Of a DNA stretch of 64,000 nucleotides, positions 19,815-27,499 are shown piece after piece. The DNA lies in assembly GCF_000585335.1 (NCBI RefSeq), contig NZ_KK073872.1, positions 2,719,283 through 2,783,282 on the forward strand. The letters run 5' to 3'. Within the stretch, counting starts at the first letter, position 1; each line of letters starts with the position of its first letter. Source of the stretch: Cloacibacillus evryensis DSM 19522 (GTDB lineage: Bacteria > Synergistota > Synergistia > Synergistales > Synergistaceae). Position numbers and translations under genes: made by a program. Below the pieces are notes generated by a model. That model had not been told where the DNA came from and searched no databases. It saw nothing but the letters and a program-made list of their open reading frames with translations.

Positions 19815-21029
19815 ATGCCGGTCCATCTCATACGCTTTGGGGATAAGATCGAACTTTCCGAGGCCGTGGCGAAGGCAGGCTGCGATATGAAATCACTGCC
19901 CTACTTTGAGAACCGCCGCGAAATGCTCCAGCTCTGCGTCACGGACGTCCCCGCGCCGGCGGCAAGCATCATCAAGCAGGAGATGCTTGCGCGCGGCGGC
20001 GACGCCGCCGTGCACGCGCAGGTCATCACCTGCGGCGTGAGCAAGAGCGACGTTATAATCTTCGGCACCGCCAAACAGCTCGGCCATCTCGCGGAAAAAC
20101 TGGCGCGGATGCCGTGGTGGGGGCTCGAACGCCTGGCGGACGATATACGCGCCCTGATCGCCCCCAAGGGACCCTGTCCGATGAAACTGCCCTGCGGCGC
20201 GGAGCTGGCCTTCGGGGAAGGGATGCTGCTGATGGGGATAATAAACCTCACGGACGATTCCTTTTTTGCCGGCAGCAGAAGCGGCGCGGAGACGGAAGAA
20301 ACCGTTAAGAGGGCGCTGCGCATGGCTTCGGAAGGGGCCGACATCCTCGATCTGGGCGCGGAGTCGACGCGTCCGGGAGCCGGCAGGGTACCCGAAGAAC
20401 AGGAGATATCCCGTATGGAATCGGCGGTGAGGGCCATACGCCGCGAACTTCCGCAGATGCCGCTTTCGATAGACACGACACGCTCTTCCGTCGCGCGCGC
20501 CGCGCTAGACGCGGGCGCCGACATCATCAACGACGTCTCGGGGCTTCAGTTCGACGAGAAGATCGCACAGGCCGCCGCGGAATATGGGGCCGCGCTCGTA
20601 GTGATGCACATGCGCGGCACGCCGGGAGATATGCAGACGAAGTGCGAATACGGGGATCTCATATCCGAGGTATGCTCTTTCCTGCGGGAGGCGGCGGAAA
20701 AGGCCGAGAGGCTTGGCGCCCCGCGAAAAAACATCATCATTGACCCGGGGGTGGGTTTTGCGAAGGACTACAACCAGAACCTGCTGCTGATGCGCCACTG
20801 CGAAAGCTTTAAAGCCCTCGGATACCCTCTGCTGGTCGGTGCCTCGCGCAAGGGCGTCGTCGGGACCGCCACGCGGACAAAGAGGGCGGAGGATAGGCTC
20901 TGCGGCACGCTCGCCCTGACCTCCGTATGCTGCTGGCAGGGAGCCGACATCATACGCGTCCACGATGTGAGAGAGAATAAAGAGGTCATTATGATGACGG
21001 AAGCGGTACGGAGGGCAAAATATGTCTGA
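19815..21029 (+). CDS. folP: Dihydropteroate synthase with N-terminal extension
   Basis: About 404 residues. Residues 1-135 form an extension seen in many clostridial-type enzymes (IIKQEMLARGGDAAVHA; VIIFGTAKQL). The rest is a TIM-barrel DHPS with LMGIINLTDDSFFAGS, ADILDLGAESTRPGA, SIDTTRSS, GADIINDVSG, IIIDPGVGFAKD, VGASRKG and VHDV. It joins p-aminobenzoate to dihydropterin pyrophosphate. The start ATG 19815 lies 2 bases after the phosphatase stop. The stop overlaps folK by 8 bases. The usual NxTPDSF motif reads NLTDDSF here. Confidence 0.96.
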   Translation: MPVHLIRFGDKIELSEAVAKAGCDMKSLPYFENRREMLQLCVTDVPAPAASIIKQEMLARGGDAAVHAQVITCGVSKSDVIIFGTAKQLGHLAEKLARMPWWGLERLADDIRALIAPKGPCPMKLPCGAELAFGEGMLLMGIINLTDDSFFAGSRSGAETEETVKRALRMASEGADILDLGAESTRPGAGRVPEEQEISRMESAVRAIRRELPQMPLSIDTTRSSVARAALDAGADIINDVSGLQFDEKIAQAAAEYGAALVVMHMRGTPGDMQTKCEYGDLISEVCSFLREAAEKAERLGAPRKNIIIDPGVGFAKDYNQNLLLMRHCESFKALGYPLLVGASRKGVVGTATRTKRAEDRLCGTLALTSVCCWQGADIIRVHDVRENKEVIMMTEAVRRAKYV

Positions 21030-21522
21030 CCATAAGGTGATGCTCGCCCTCGGATCGAACCTCGGCAACCGCCTCGACATACTCAAAAGGGCGGTAGCTA
21101 GGTTGGCCGGCGCGGGCATACATATAGAGGCTAAGAGCCGCGTTTGGGAGACAAAGCCATGGGGCGTGACGGACCAGCCGCTCTTTCTCAATATGTGCGC
21201 GGCCGTCCGCACCGAGCTGGAGCCGCTTGAACTGCTCTGCCTGCTGAAAAAGACGGAGGCGGAGCTCGGACGTTCCGCGGGTATGCGCTGGGGACCGCGT
21301 GAGATAGATATAGACATCATCTTCTTCGATTCCCTCTCCTTAAAAGACCCGAAGCTGACCGTCCCCCACCCGCGCATGCACGAGCGCGGATTTGTGCTGA
21401 AGCCGCTCATGGAGATAGCTCCCGAGATGATACATCCCCTCTTTGAAAAGAGCGTCGCGGAGCTGTACGATGAACTGCCCTCTTCCGAGAGGGACGGCAT
21501 GGTGTGGATATCGGAAATATGA
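21022..21522 (+). CDS. folK: 6-hydroxymethyl-dihydropterin pyrophosphokinase
   Basis: A 166-residue HPPK: LALGSNLGNR at the N-terminus, VWETKPWGVTDQPLFLNM, and the signature RWGPREIDIDIIFFD followed by VPHPRMHERGFVLKPL. It makes the pyrophosphorylated pterin used by FolP. It overlaps folP at its start, and its stop overlaps the ATG of the next gene (ATGA). No folE or folB is seen in the window. Confidence 0.97.
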   Translation: MSDHKVMLALGSNLGNRLDILKRAVARLAGAGIHIEAKSRVWETKPWGVTDQPLFLNMCAAVRTELEPLELLCLLKKTEAELGRSAGMRWGPREIDIDIIFFDSLSLKDPKLTVPHPRMHERGFVLKPLMEIAPEMIHPLFEKSVAELYDELPSSERDGMVWISEI

Positions 21523-22331
21523 CGCCTTTCAAACGGGACTTCGGAGATCGCCGCGAGGCAGCGAATAAAAAAAAGAGCCGCGCGATGTGGTTCCTGCCGT
21601 TCCTTTTCCTGTCGGCGGCCCTCGTTCTCTACCTGCTGCCGGCCGCTGAGATGAGCGACAAAAATATCAGCATCAGGACCCTTGAGGTGCCGGAATTTCC
21701 GGTGATCGTCGTCCTCGAACAGGACAAGGGGACGATAACCTCCGCCTGGCTGAGGACGCCGGCGGGAGCGAGGAAACTTGACCAGCTTGACGGCCTGTCT
21801 TTCATATCGAGCGACCCGGTCATCTCCAAGGTAGATCAGGATTCCAAGAACGACCTGCTCTGGCGGCTCTCCTTCACAAATCTCGAAGGTGACGGCGTAC
21901 ACCTCTGGATCGGCATGACGACATGGGCGCCCCGCGTATTCATCGCCTCGACGCCCTTCCAGTACACAAGATGGCACGCGCTGCCGGCCAAGATAGAGGT
22001 CCCCAAGGGCACGAGCATCTATATAGCCCCGGCGGCTCCCTTCTATCAAATGCTCGACAAACAATACAGCGGCAAGGACAGTTATTCTTTCATCTATACG
22101 ATAATGCTGACACCGGAGGGGCCGGCCTTCGTTCCCGTACCCTCTGTCTATAAGCAGCTCGCCGTCCTGCTCAAAGCCGGGATGCACGGCGAAAGCTCTC
22201 CGAAAAAGAGGCTTGCCTACGTGCGAATGCTGACGGAGTTCAACCGTCTCGCCGAGGGCAAGGCCCCGCAGGCCGACACGCTTCTCAATTTCCCGATGGA
22301 AAAGCTCGACACCCTCACTTGGAAGCGCTGA
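21519..22331 (+). CDS. Unrecognised membrane-anchored protein in the fol operon
   Basis: About 270 residues: a basic N-terminus (KRDFGDRREAANKKKSR), one membrane helix (MWFLPFLFLSAALVLYLLP, residues about 27-45), then an extracytoplasmic beta-rich domain without a motif I know. The start ATG overlaps the folK stop, so it is coupled to the folate genes. A strong hairpin terminator follows. Function unknown; the soluble domain probably lies outside the cytoplasm. Confidence 0.75.
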   Translation: MTPFKRDFGDRREAANKKKSRAMWFLPFLFLSAALVLYLLPAAEMSDKNISIRTLEVPEFPVIVVLEQDKGTITSAWLRTPAGARKLDQLDGLSFISSDPVISKVDQDSKNDLLWRLSFTNLEGDGVHLWIGMTTWAPRVFIASTPFQYTRWHALPAKIEVPKGTSIYIAPAAPFYQMLDKQYSGKDSYSFIYTIMLTPEGPAFVPVPSVYKQLAVLLKAGMHGESSPKKRLAYVRMLTEFNRLAEGKAPQADTLLNFPMEKLDTLTWKR

Positions 22332-22355
22332 CGATCGGAGTTTTGTCAAAGACTG

Positions 22356-22394
22356 AAACGGGGAGGGCTCTCAGCGAGCCTCCCCGTTTTTCGA
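22356..22394. terminator. Bidirectional terminator between fol operon and rpiR-type gene
   Basis: ACGGGGAGG pairs with CCTCCCCGT across a short loop, and TTTTTCG follows on the plus strand. The flanking genes converge here. Confidence 0.85.
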
Positions 22395-22420
22395 TTCCTC
22401 TTCTCTCAAATTGGCGGATG

Positions 22421-23287
22421 TCAGTATTTGAGGCCGAATATCGGGTGGAATATCCTCTCGTCATGCAGGAAATTCGCCTGCTCGTCAAAGGACTTTTTCG
22501 CCTCGGCGCCAAGCGAGACCGCGAGCGACGAGGTGAGTACATGGGTGAGGAAGATCGGGCCGATTATGCTGCTGCCGAAGGTGGGGCTGTTGGCCGAAAC
22601 GTTGAGCTGGAGTTCGGCGAAGCGGCAGACGGGAGCGGCGGCGCTGTCCGTCATCGTGATGACCTTCGCGCCGTTGCGGTGAGCGATCTCCACGGACTCC
22701 GTGACCTCGACCGCGTAGCTCGGGAGCTCACAGACGATGACGACGTCTCCCTCGCGGACCCCGCGGACCTGCTCCCAGAGGGAGAGGCCGCCGCGGCGGC
22801 AGAGGAAAGCGCGGCATCCCATGATCGTGAGGCGTATCTGCATAAGCTCCATGACGAGCGACGAGATCCCCCAGCCGACGCAGTAGATGTTGTTGGCTCC
22901 CTTGACTATCTCATTGAAGCGGTCGGTCTCTTCCGGCGAAAGCTGCGCCATCGTATCGTCGAGGTTCGCGTGCTCCGCCTTGGATACGCTGTCCGGGAAA
23001 GAGTCGCTTGAATTTACCGCCCTTGCGAGCAGCGCCGCCGGGTTGATCTGTTCGAGGATCGTCTTCTGGAGGCAGGCCTTCAGCTCGGCGTACCCTGAGA
23101 ACCCCAGCATCTGGGCCACGCGTACAAGCTGCGCCTTCGACACCTTCAGTTCGTCCGCTATATCGCCTATTGAGCGAAAGGAGGCCTCCCGCATATTCGC
23201 AAGCAGGTACTCCGCCACACGGCGCGCCTTGTTCGGCATCGTATGCGCTTTTTCCATTAAAAGGTTCTGTAATTGCGTACTATCCAT
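22421..23287 (-). CDS. MurR/RpiR family transcriptional regulator
   Basis: A 288-residue regulator: an N-terminal HTH_6 domain (residues 1-77; SIGDIADELKVSKAQLVRVA) and a C-terminal SIS sugar-phosphate-binding domain (NIYCVGWGISSLVMELMQIR; GDVVIVCELPSYAVEV). These proteins usually sense phosphosugars. AAGGAGTG lies 8 bases before the ATG. The promoter carries three phased direct repeats that are good autoregulatory operator candidates. No sugar-metabolism gene is adjacent; the nearest upstream operon ends with a flavin oxidoreductase. Confidence 0.92.
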   Translation of the reverse strand: MDSTQLQNLLMEKAHTMPNKARRVAEYLLANMREASFRSIGDIADELKVSKAQLVRVAQMLGFSGYAELKACLQKTILEQINPAALLARAVNSSDSFPDSVSKAEHANLDDTMAQLSPEETDRFNEIVKGANNIYCVGWGISSLVMELMQIRLTIMGCRAFLCRRGGLSLWEQVRGVREGDVVIVCELPSYAVEVTESVEIAHRNGAKVITMTDSAAAPVCRFAELQLNVSANSPTFGSSIIGPIFLTHVLTSSLAVSLGAEAKKSFDEQANFLHDERIFHPIFGLKY

Positions 23288-23325
23288 CTAAATACACTCC
23301 TTAGAAAACATACTTTTCTGATATA

Positions 23326-23402
23326 TTTGTTTTATGAAACGCTTCTTATGAATTTTAGTTTGATTTTATGCGATTGTCAACCTCAGTCTACTTTGTTTTA
23401 TG
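23326..23402 (-). promoter_or_regulatory. RpiR gene promoter with three phased direct repeats
   Basis: On the minus strand TTGACA (23380-23375), 17-bp spacer, TAAAAT (23357-23352). The repeats TTTGTTTTATG (23326-23336), TTTGATTTTATG (23359-23370) and TTTGTTTTATG (23392-23402), written on the plus strand, start exactly 33 bp apart. They lie downstream of the predicted start site, in the promoter spacer, and upstream of -35 respectively. Confidence 0.75.
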
Positions 23403-23451
23403 CAGGTTCATAAAAAAGCGGTAAAAAAAGGTACTATTGCCGATTTTGCCG

Positions 23452-23482
23452 AAACAAAAAACGGGCGGCAAAAGCCGTCCGT
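23452..23482 (-). terminator. Terminator of the XRE-ImmA-rSAM-OYE operon
   Basis: ACGGGCGGC (23461-23469) pairs with GCCGTCCGT (23474-23482) around a 4-base loop. On the minus strand the stem is followed by TTTTTGTTTC. Confidence 0.85.
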
Positions 23483-23519
23483 CCTGTCAGCCATATATAC
23501 GGAGGCGGGACCGTCGCCG

Positions 23520-24683
23520 TCAAAGGGGGTCCCAGTCGCCCTCCTGCCTGTCCCTCATGATCGGGCAATCCACCACGCCGTAGGCGGCGGTCTTGAAGCA
23601 GGCGTTGCAGGAGATGCAGGCAGACGGCCTCGCGTCGTCTTCGGCCCAGCGATTTACAAGGTCGGGCTCCGCGTTGAAGGGGCGGCTAAGCCCAAAGAGG
23701 TCGGCTGCGCCGTTGTCAAGCAGGGCCGCCATCACGGGCAGCGAACGCAGGCCGCCGGTCAGCGTCACCAGGGAATCCTGCGGCGCGCGCGCCTTTATCT
23801 TCGCCGCGTAGGCGGCGAAAGGCGCCTCCGACTCGCCGGCGGATATCCCGACGACGCTCGGTATATGCTCCGGCGCCGCGTACCCGGTGCCGGATGAGAC
23901 CTCGATGACGTTCACCCCGTCGCGCAGCAGCGTAAGGGCCGCCTCTATCCCCTCGTCGACGCCGTAGCCGCCCTCGGCCCCCTCCGTGACGCTCATCTTA
24001 AGCCATACGGAAAAATCCCTCCCTACGGCCTCGCGCACGGAGGCGTAGACCTCGCGCGTCAGCCGCAGACGATTTTCAAAGCACCCGCCGTAACGGTCGC
24101 TGCGGCGGTTGATGAGCGGTGAGAGAAATTGCGTCAGCAGATAGCCGTGAGCGCCGTGTATCTCCACTCCGTCAGCGCCCCCCTCCCGCGCGCGCAGCGC
24201 CGCCGCCGCGAAGTCACGGCGGACTTTTTGGATATCTTCCTCTGTCATCATGATACTCCGCATGTCGCTTCCGGGGTATTCCCCGCCGCTCGGGGAGTAG
24301 GCCGGCATACCATTGGAGAAGTCCGCCCTGCGCGCGCCGCCGGCGTGGCATATCTGCACCACGAGTTTGGAGCCGCTGCCGTGGATGACGCCGGCGAGCC
24401 TCCTCACATCATCGACGGCCTCGCCGCGGTCGAGCCCCCACTGCCGCGGCACGGCCTTGCCCTCGGGACTTATATAGGAAAACTCAGATATCACCGTCCC
24501 CGCGCCGCCGGACGCCGTTTCCGCCTGCCGCGATATCGCCGCGGGCGTCGCGCGGCCCGTGGCGTCTTCGCAGGCGCCCAGCCACGTCGCCGCCCTGACA
24601 AAGCGGTTTTTCACGGGAAATATTTTATTATCGAAGGGTTCGAATAACCTGATTATCTTCTCCCTGTCGCTGGTCTCTTTCAT
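23520..24683 (-). CDS. NADH:flavin oxidoreductase (Old Yellow Enzyme family)
   Basis: A 387-residue TIM-barrel flavoenzyme: FPVKNRFVRAATWLG near the start, GADGVEIHGAHGYLLTQFLS with catalytic HGAH, NRRSDRYGGCFENRLRLTRE, and the C-terminal FMN-binding TGGLRS and FGLSRPF. It ends with CISCNACF, a cysteine cluster reminiscent of the 4Fe-4S site of dienoyl-CoA reductases, but the FAD/NAD domain of those enzymes is absent. The start overlaps the radical SAM stop by 4 bases (ATGA). It likely reduces an activated alkene; substrate unknown. Confidence 0.92.
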   Translation of the reverse strand: MKETSDREKIIRLFEPFDNKIFPVKNRFVRAATWLGACEDATGRATPAAISRQAETASGGAGTVISEFSYISPEGKAVPRQWGLDRGEAVDDVRRLAGVIHGSGSKLVVQICHAGGARRADFSNGMPAYSPSGGEYPGSDMRSIMMTEEDIQKVRRDFAAAALRAREGGADGVEIHGAHGYLLTQFLSPLINRRSDRYGGCFENRLRLTREVYASVREAVGRDFSVWLKMSVTEGAEGGYGVDEGIEAALTLLRDGVNVIEVSSGTGYAAPEHIPSVVGISAGESEAPFAAYAAKIKARAPQDSLVTLTGGLRSLPVMAALLDNGAADLFGLSRPFNAEPDLVNRWAEDDARPSACISCNACFKTAAYGVVDCPIMRDRQEGDWDPL

Positions 24684-25684
24684 TCGTTCGGCTCCCTCTT
24701 GATCTCTGATGTCGTTCCCGCGGGAGGTCTGTCTTCGTATACGACGCGTCCCGCAGCCTCATTTTCCGATATTCCGGCGTGTATTGCAAGGCGTTTTATA
24801 CCGAAGCCGCCATGTCCGCGGAATTTTGAGATGTCGCGCCGCGGGACCGGCCACGGGCCGCCGGGAGCCAGTTTCACGAGCCGCCTGGCCTCCGCCTCCG
24901 CGAGGATCAGCTCGCCGAGCGCCGGATGATGCGGTCCGGCCTTCACCCCGGCTGCGAGAGAGACCGTCTCCTGCAGGCCGATCCTGATCGGGATGAACCC
25001 AAGCTCGAGGGCTAGTTCGATAAACTCTCCGCCCCACGACACGGCCTCTTCTACGGACAGAGGATGATATCTCCCCTCTTCGCAGAGCCTTTCAAGCTCC
25101 GTACCTCCGATCACAAGGCACGGATAGAGGCGCAGCTCCCAACGTTCATCCCCTTTAAGGGCCGCGAGCTTCGTAAGGTCGCGCAGGCTGCTCTCCCTCC
25201 GCTGTCCGGGCAGGCCGATCATCATCTGGACGCCGATCGGCAGCGAATCCTCCATAAGGACGGCGATATCCTCGAATATTTTTTCCGGATCGGCCTCGCG
25301 GCGGCAGGCGGCGAGAACGGCGGGATCAAGCGTCGGTATGCCTAATTCTATGCGCGATACCGGATATTGTTTTATCAGCGAACGCAGCGCGTCGCAGCGA
25401 AGGTCTCCCGGGTATGTCGAAAAACGCACGGAGCTGCCCGCGGGAGCGCACTCCGTGACACAGTCCAGGTATTCTTTTATTTTGTCTTCCGGGAAACGGC
25501 AGAAGGAGCCTCCGAAATAGCAGATCTCCCGCGGCTCTGTGATATCTTTCAAGACGGAACGGACATCTTCCGGAGTCGGGACCTCCGCCACTCCGGTTAT
25601 CGCCCGCTGGTCACAGTACACGCATTGGCCGCGGCACCCCGCGAAGGGCAGGAAGAAGGCGAGTTTCTTCAATTTATCCGACAT
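24680..25684 (-). CDS. Radical SAM protein (Elp3/YhcC-like)
   Basis: A 334-residue protein with the 4Fe-4S motif C17-x3-C21-x2-C24 (GCRGQCVYC) at the N-terminus, YFGGSFCRFP, and the radical SAM barrel (FSTYPGDLR; IELGIPTLDP; IGVQMMIGLPGQ). The architecture resembles the uncharacterised Elp3-like group, without an acetyltransferase domain. It lies 12 bases after the ImmA-like gene and overlaps the flavin oxidoreductase gene, so the three form one transcript. The reaction is unknown. Confidence 0.88.
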   Translation of the reverse strand: MSDKLKKLAFFLPFAGCRGQCVYCDQRAITGVAEVPTPEDVRSVLKDITEPREICYFGGSFCRFPEDKIKEYLDCVTECAPAGSSVRFSTYPGDLRCDALRSLIKQYPVSRIELGIPTLDPAVLAACRREADPEKIFEDIAVLMEDSLPIGVQMMIGLPGQRRESSLRDLTKLAALKGDERWELRLYPCLVIGGTELERLCEEGRYHPLSVEEAVSWGGEFIELALELGFIPIRIGLQETVSLAAGVKAGPHHPALGELILAEAEARRLVKLAPGGPWPVPRRDISKFRGHGGFGIKRLAIHAGISENEAAGRVVYEDRPPAGTTSEIKREPNE

Positions 25685-25696
25685 GCGGGCATACCC

Positions 25697-26149
25697 TCAT
25701 TTCCAGTCGCAATACTGGTTTTCCTCCCATTCCGGCCACACCGAGGCCCACGCGAAGCTGTCGGCTCGGTTCTCGAAGCTCTCCATCGAAACGAAGGTGT
25801 GCTGCCAGAAGCGCGCCCCTTTTGTGTGATTCAGCAGGTGGTAAAGCTCATGAAATATCGCGAAGCGCCGCCAAAAAAGAGGCAGCCGCGAGTTGACGAA
25901 AACGCGGCCCCGTTCGCCGCGCACAAGGTGTATCCCCCATACCCCCACGGGGAGCGGCTCATATTTTATATCAAGCGAGAGTCCCGTGAGTTCCTCGGCC
26001 TTCGCCAGAATGTCGAACTCGTCAAGCCGCTGCCATTGGCTCCCCTCCAACCGCGCCCATTCCGGGATCACCGGCGGAGGGGAGGGAAAATCCTCAAAAC
26101 TATCTTCCTCTAATTCTTCGGCGTTATTCTCCGGAAGCATCCTTTTCAT
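25697..26149 (-). CDS. ImmA/IrrE-family metallopeptidase
   Basis: About 150 residues containing the zinc-protease motif HELYHLLNH (HExxH at residues about 100-104). Proteins of this family cleave partner XRE repressors. The start at ATG 26149 gives a 26-base overlap with the XRE gene in another frame; ATG 26140 is an alternative, and neither has a clear ribosome-binding site, suggesting coupling. The acidic N-terminus (EELEEDSFEDF) is followed by the peptidase domain. No phage or ICE genes surround the pair. Confidence 0.85.
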   Translation of the reverse strand: MKRMLPENNAEELEEDSFEDFPSPPPVIPEWARLEGSQWQRLDEFDILAKAEELTGLSLDIKYEPLPVGVWGIHLVRGERGRVFVNSRLPLFWRRFAIFHELYHLLNHTKGARFWQHTFVSMESFENRADSFAWASVWPEWEENQYCDWK

Positions 26150-26489
26150 CCCAGTCGTCAAGAGCGGCTTCGATGACGCGGTATACCCGGCGAAGTTCCT
26201 TCTCCGAGAGTTTTTTGCTGCGGTACCATATCTCAAGCTCGCCGTTGTCGAGCATCGATTCGAGCTGCACGCGTCCCGGTTTGTCGGGAGAGGAAAAGTC
26301 CATCAGAAGGTCGGTGACCTCTACATTGAGCGCCGGCGCAAGTTTCTGAAGAAGTTTCATTGAAGGAAGACGGCGGTTGCTTTCAAGCGCCTGAACATAG
26401 ATCCGGCTCACTTCAACTTTATCCGCAAGTTTTTGCTGAGTGAGGTGCTGCGCCTTACGAAGTGATTTGATCCTATTACCTAGACTCAT
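26124..26489 (-). CDS. XRE-family transcriptional regulator
   Basis: A 121-residue protein with an N-terminal helix-turn-helix (NRIKSLRKAQHLTQQKLADK; VSRIYVQALESNRRLPSM, residues about 5-50) and a short C-terminal region. It starts an operon with the overlapping ImmA-like peptidase, radical SAM and flavin oxidoreductase genes. In known pairs the peptidase inactivates the repressor upon a signal, so this one may control the downstream enzymes (inference). Confidence 0.92.
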   Translation of the reverse strand: MSLGNRIKSLRKAQHLTQQKLADKVEVSRIYVQALESNRRLPSMKLLQKLAPALNVEVTDLLMDFSSPDKPGRVQLESMLDNGELEIWYRSKKLSEKELRRVYRVIEAALDDWDEKDASGE

Positions 26490-26548
26490 TTTTCACAGGC
26501 TCCCTTTCCTTATGAAATTTTGGATTGAATATAAGGCTTGTTCCTATT

Positions 26549-26577
26549 ATATTACAACAATATCGATAGTATGACAA
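26549..26577 (-). promoter_or_regulatory. Candidate promoter of the XRE operon
   Basis: On the minus strand TTGTCA (26577-26572), 17-bp spacer, TAATAT (26554-26549); an overlapping TATAAT would give a 20-bp spacer. Confidence 0.55.
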
Positions 26578-26585
26578 CTAATAGA

Positions 26586-27446
26586 TTATATTTTTCGTAA
26601 AGAATTTAAAAAATATGTACAACTTAAGAGATCGGCCGCGCCCCCCGGGCTTACCCGCAGCGGCAGAAAGGCGGCCTCAAGTTCGCGCAGCAGGCGATAA
26701 TCGGGGCGGCACGGGTCAAAGGCCGCCAACGCCGCTCCGACAAGCGGCGGGTAAACATTCTTCCAATAATCGTACCCGGCCCTGTGTATCACGTTGCTGT
26801 CCTCGCAGACCGTCATGATCGTCAAAAGTGCGGCAAGCCCCGCGTCGTTTTCCGACGCTCCGGCCTCGGCCGCTCTCTGCATCGCCGGCAGCCCCCCGCC
26901 GATGACGGAGGGAAAGGCCGCCGCGGCCTCGCCCCGGATGCCTGTTATACCGTACTCGACAAAGAGCCGTTCCCCGTTCGACAACTCCCGTGCCGGTCTT
27001 TTTTCCGCCAACGGCAGCAGTTCCTTCTCCACCACGCCGCGGACGGCGAGCGACGCGGCCTTCGCGGCGTCAGCCGCCGAAACCCGATCTCTCGACGAGA
27101 GCGCGTACCCGGCGCCGTAGAGCAGCAGCGACATCAGGTATATCAGCCCCTTATGGGTGTTTATCCCATCAGTGGCGGCGAACATCGCCCTCTCCATGGC
27201 CGCCCCCGCGGCCCGCAGCTCCCGCATCGCCGCGGACGGAGGCGTTCCTTCAAGGCCGGTCCGGGCCTGCGCCTCCCAAAAGGGAGCGATCGCCCGCGCG
27301 CTCTTTAAAAAAAGCGCGCAGTCCATGTCGTTGTGGCAGCCGCTGCCCTCCGCGTCCACAAGCCCCGGCTTCGGCGTGGTAAGCGCCTCGCTGACCGCGG
27401 CTTCGTGCGCCGCCTCGGCCAGCAGTTTTGCCTCTCTTGACTTCAT
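26586..27446 (-). CDS. citG: Triphosphoribosyl-dephospho-CoA synthase family (CitG-like)
   Basis: About 286 residues with the CitG/MdcB motifs TPKPGLVDAEGSGCHNDMD near the N-terminus and TDGINTHKGLIYL in the middle. The family makes the prosthetic-group precursor of citrate lyase or malonate decarboxylase. No lyase or decarboxylase gene lies in the window, so it is an orphan here. ATG 27446 is chosen by family alignment; no ribosome-binding site is seen, and an upstream in-frame start is possible. It is transcribed divergently from the lytic transglycosylase gene. Confidence 0.88.
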   Translation of the reverse strand: MKSREAKLLAEAAHEAAVSEALTTPKPGLVDAEGSGCHNDMDCALFLKSARAIAPFWEAQARTGLEGTPPSAAMRELRAAGAAMERAMFAATDGINTHKGLIYLMSLLLYGAGYALSSRDRVSAADAAKAASLAVRGVVEKELLPLAEKRPARELSNGERLFVEYGITGIRGEAAAAFPSVIGGGLPAMQRAAEAGASENDAGLAALLTIMTVCEDSNVIHRAGYDYWKNVYPPLVGAALAAFDPCRPDYRLLRELEAAFLPLRVSPGGAADLLSCTYFLNSLRKI

Positions 27447-27499
27447 GGGCGTTCTGCCGCATACTTTTTTATATTTACGTAATAAGGAGCCGCAGTTAT

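Noticed and set aside
20505-22349. 614-codon open frame on the minus strand
   Set aside because: Antisense to folP, folK and the membrane-anchored gene; no motif and no ribosome-binding site.
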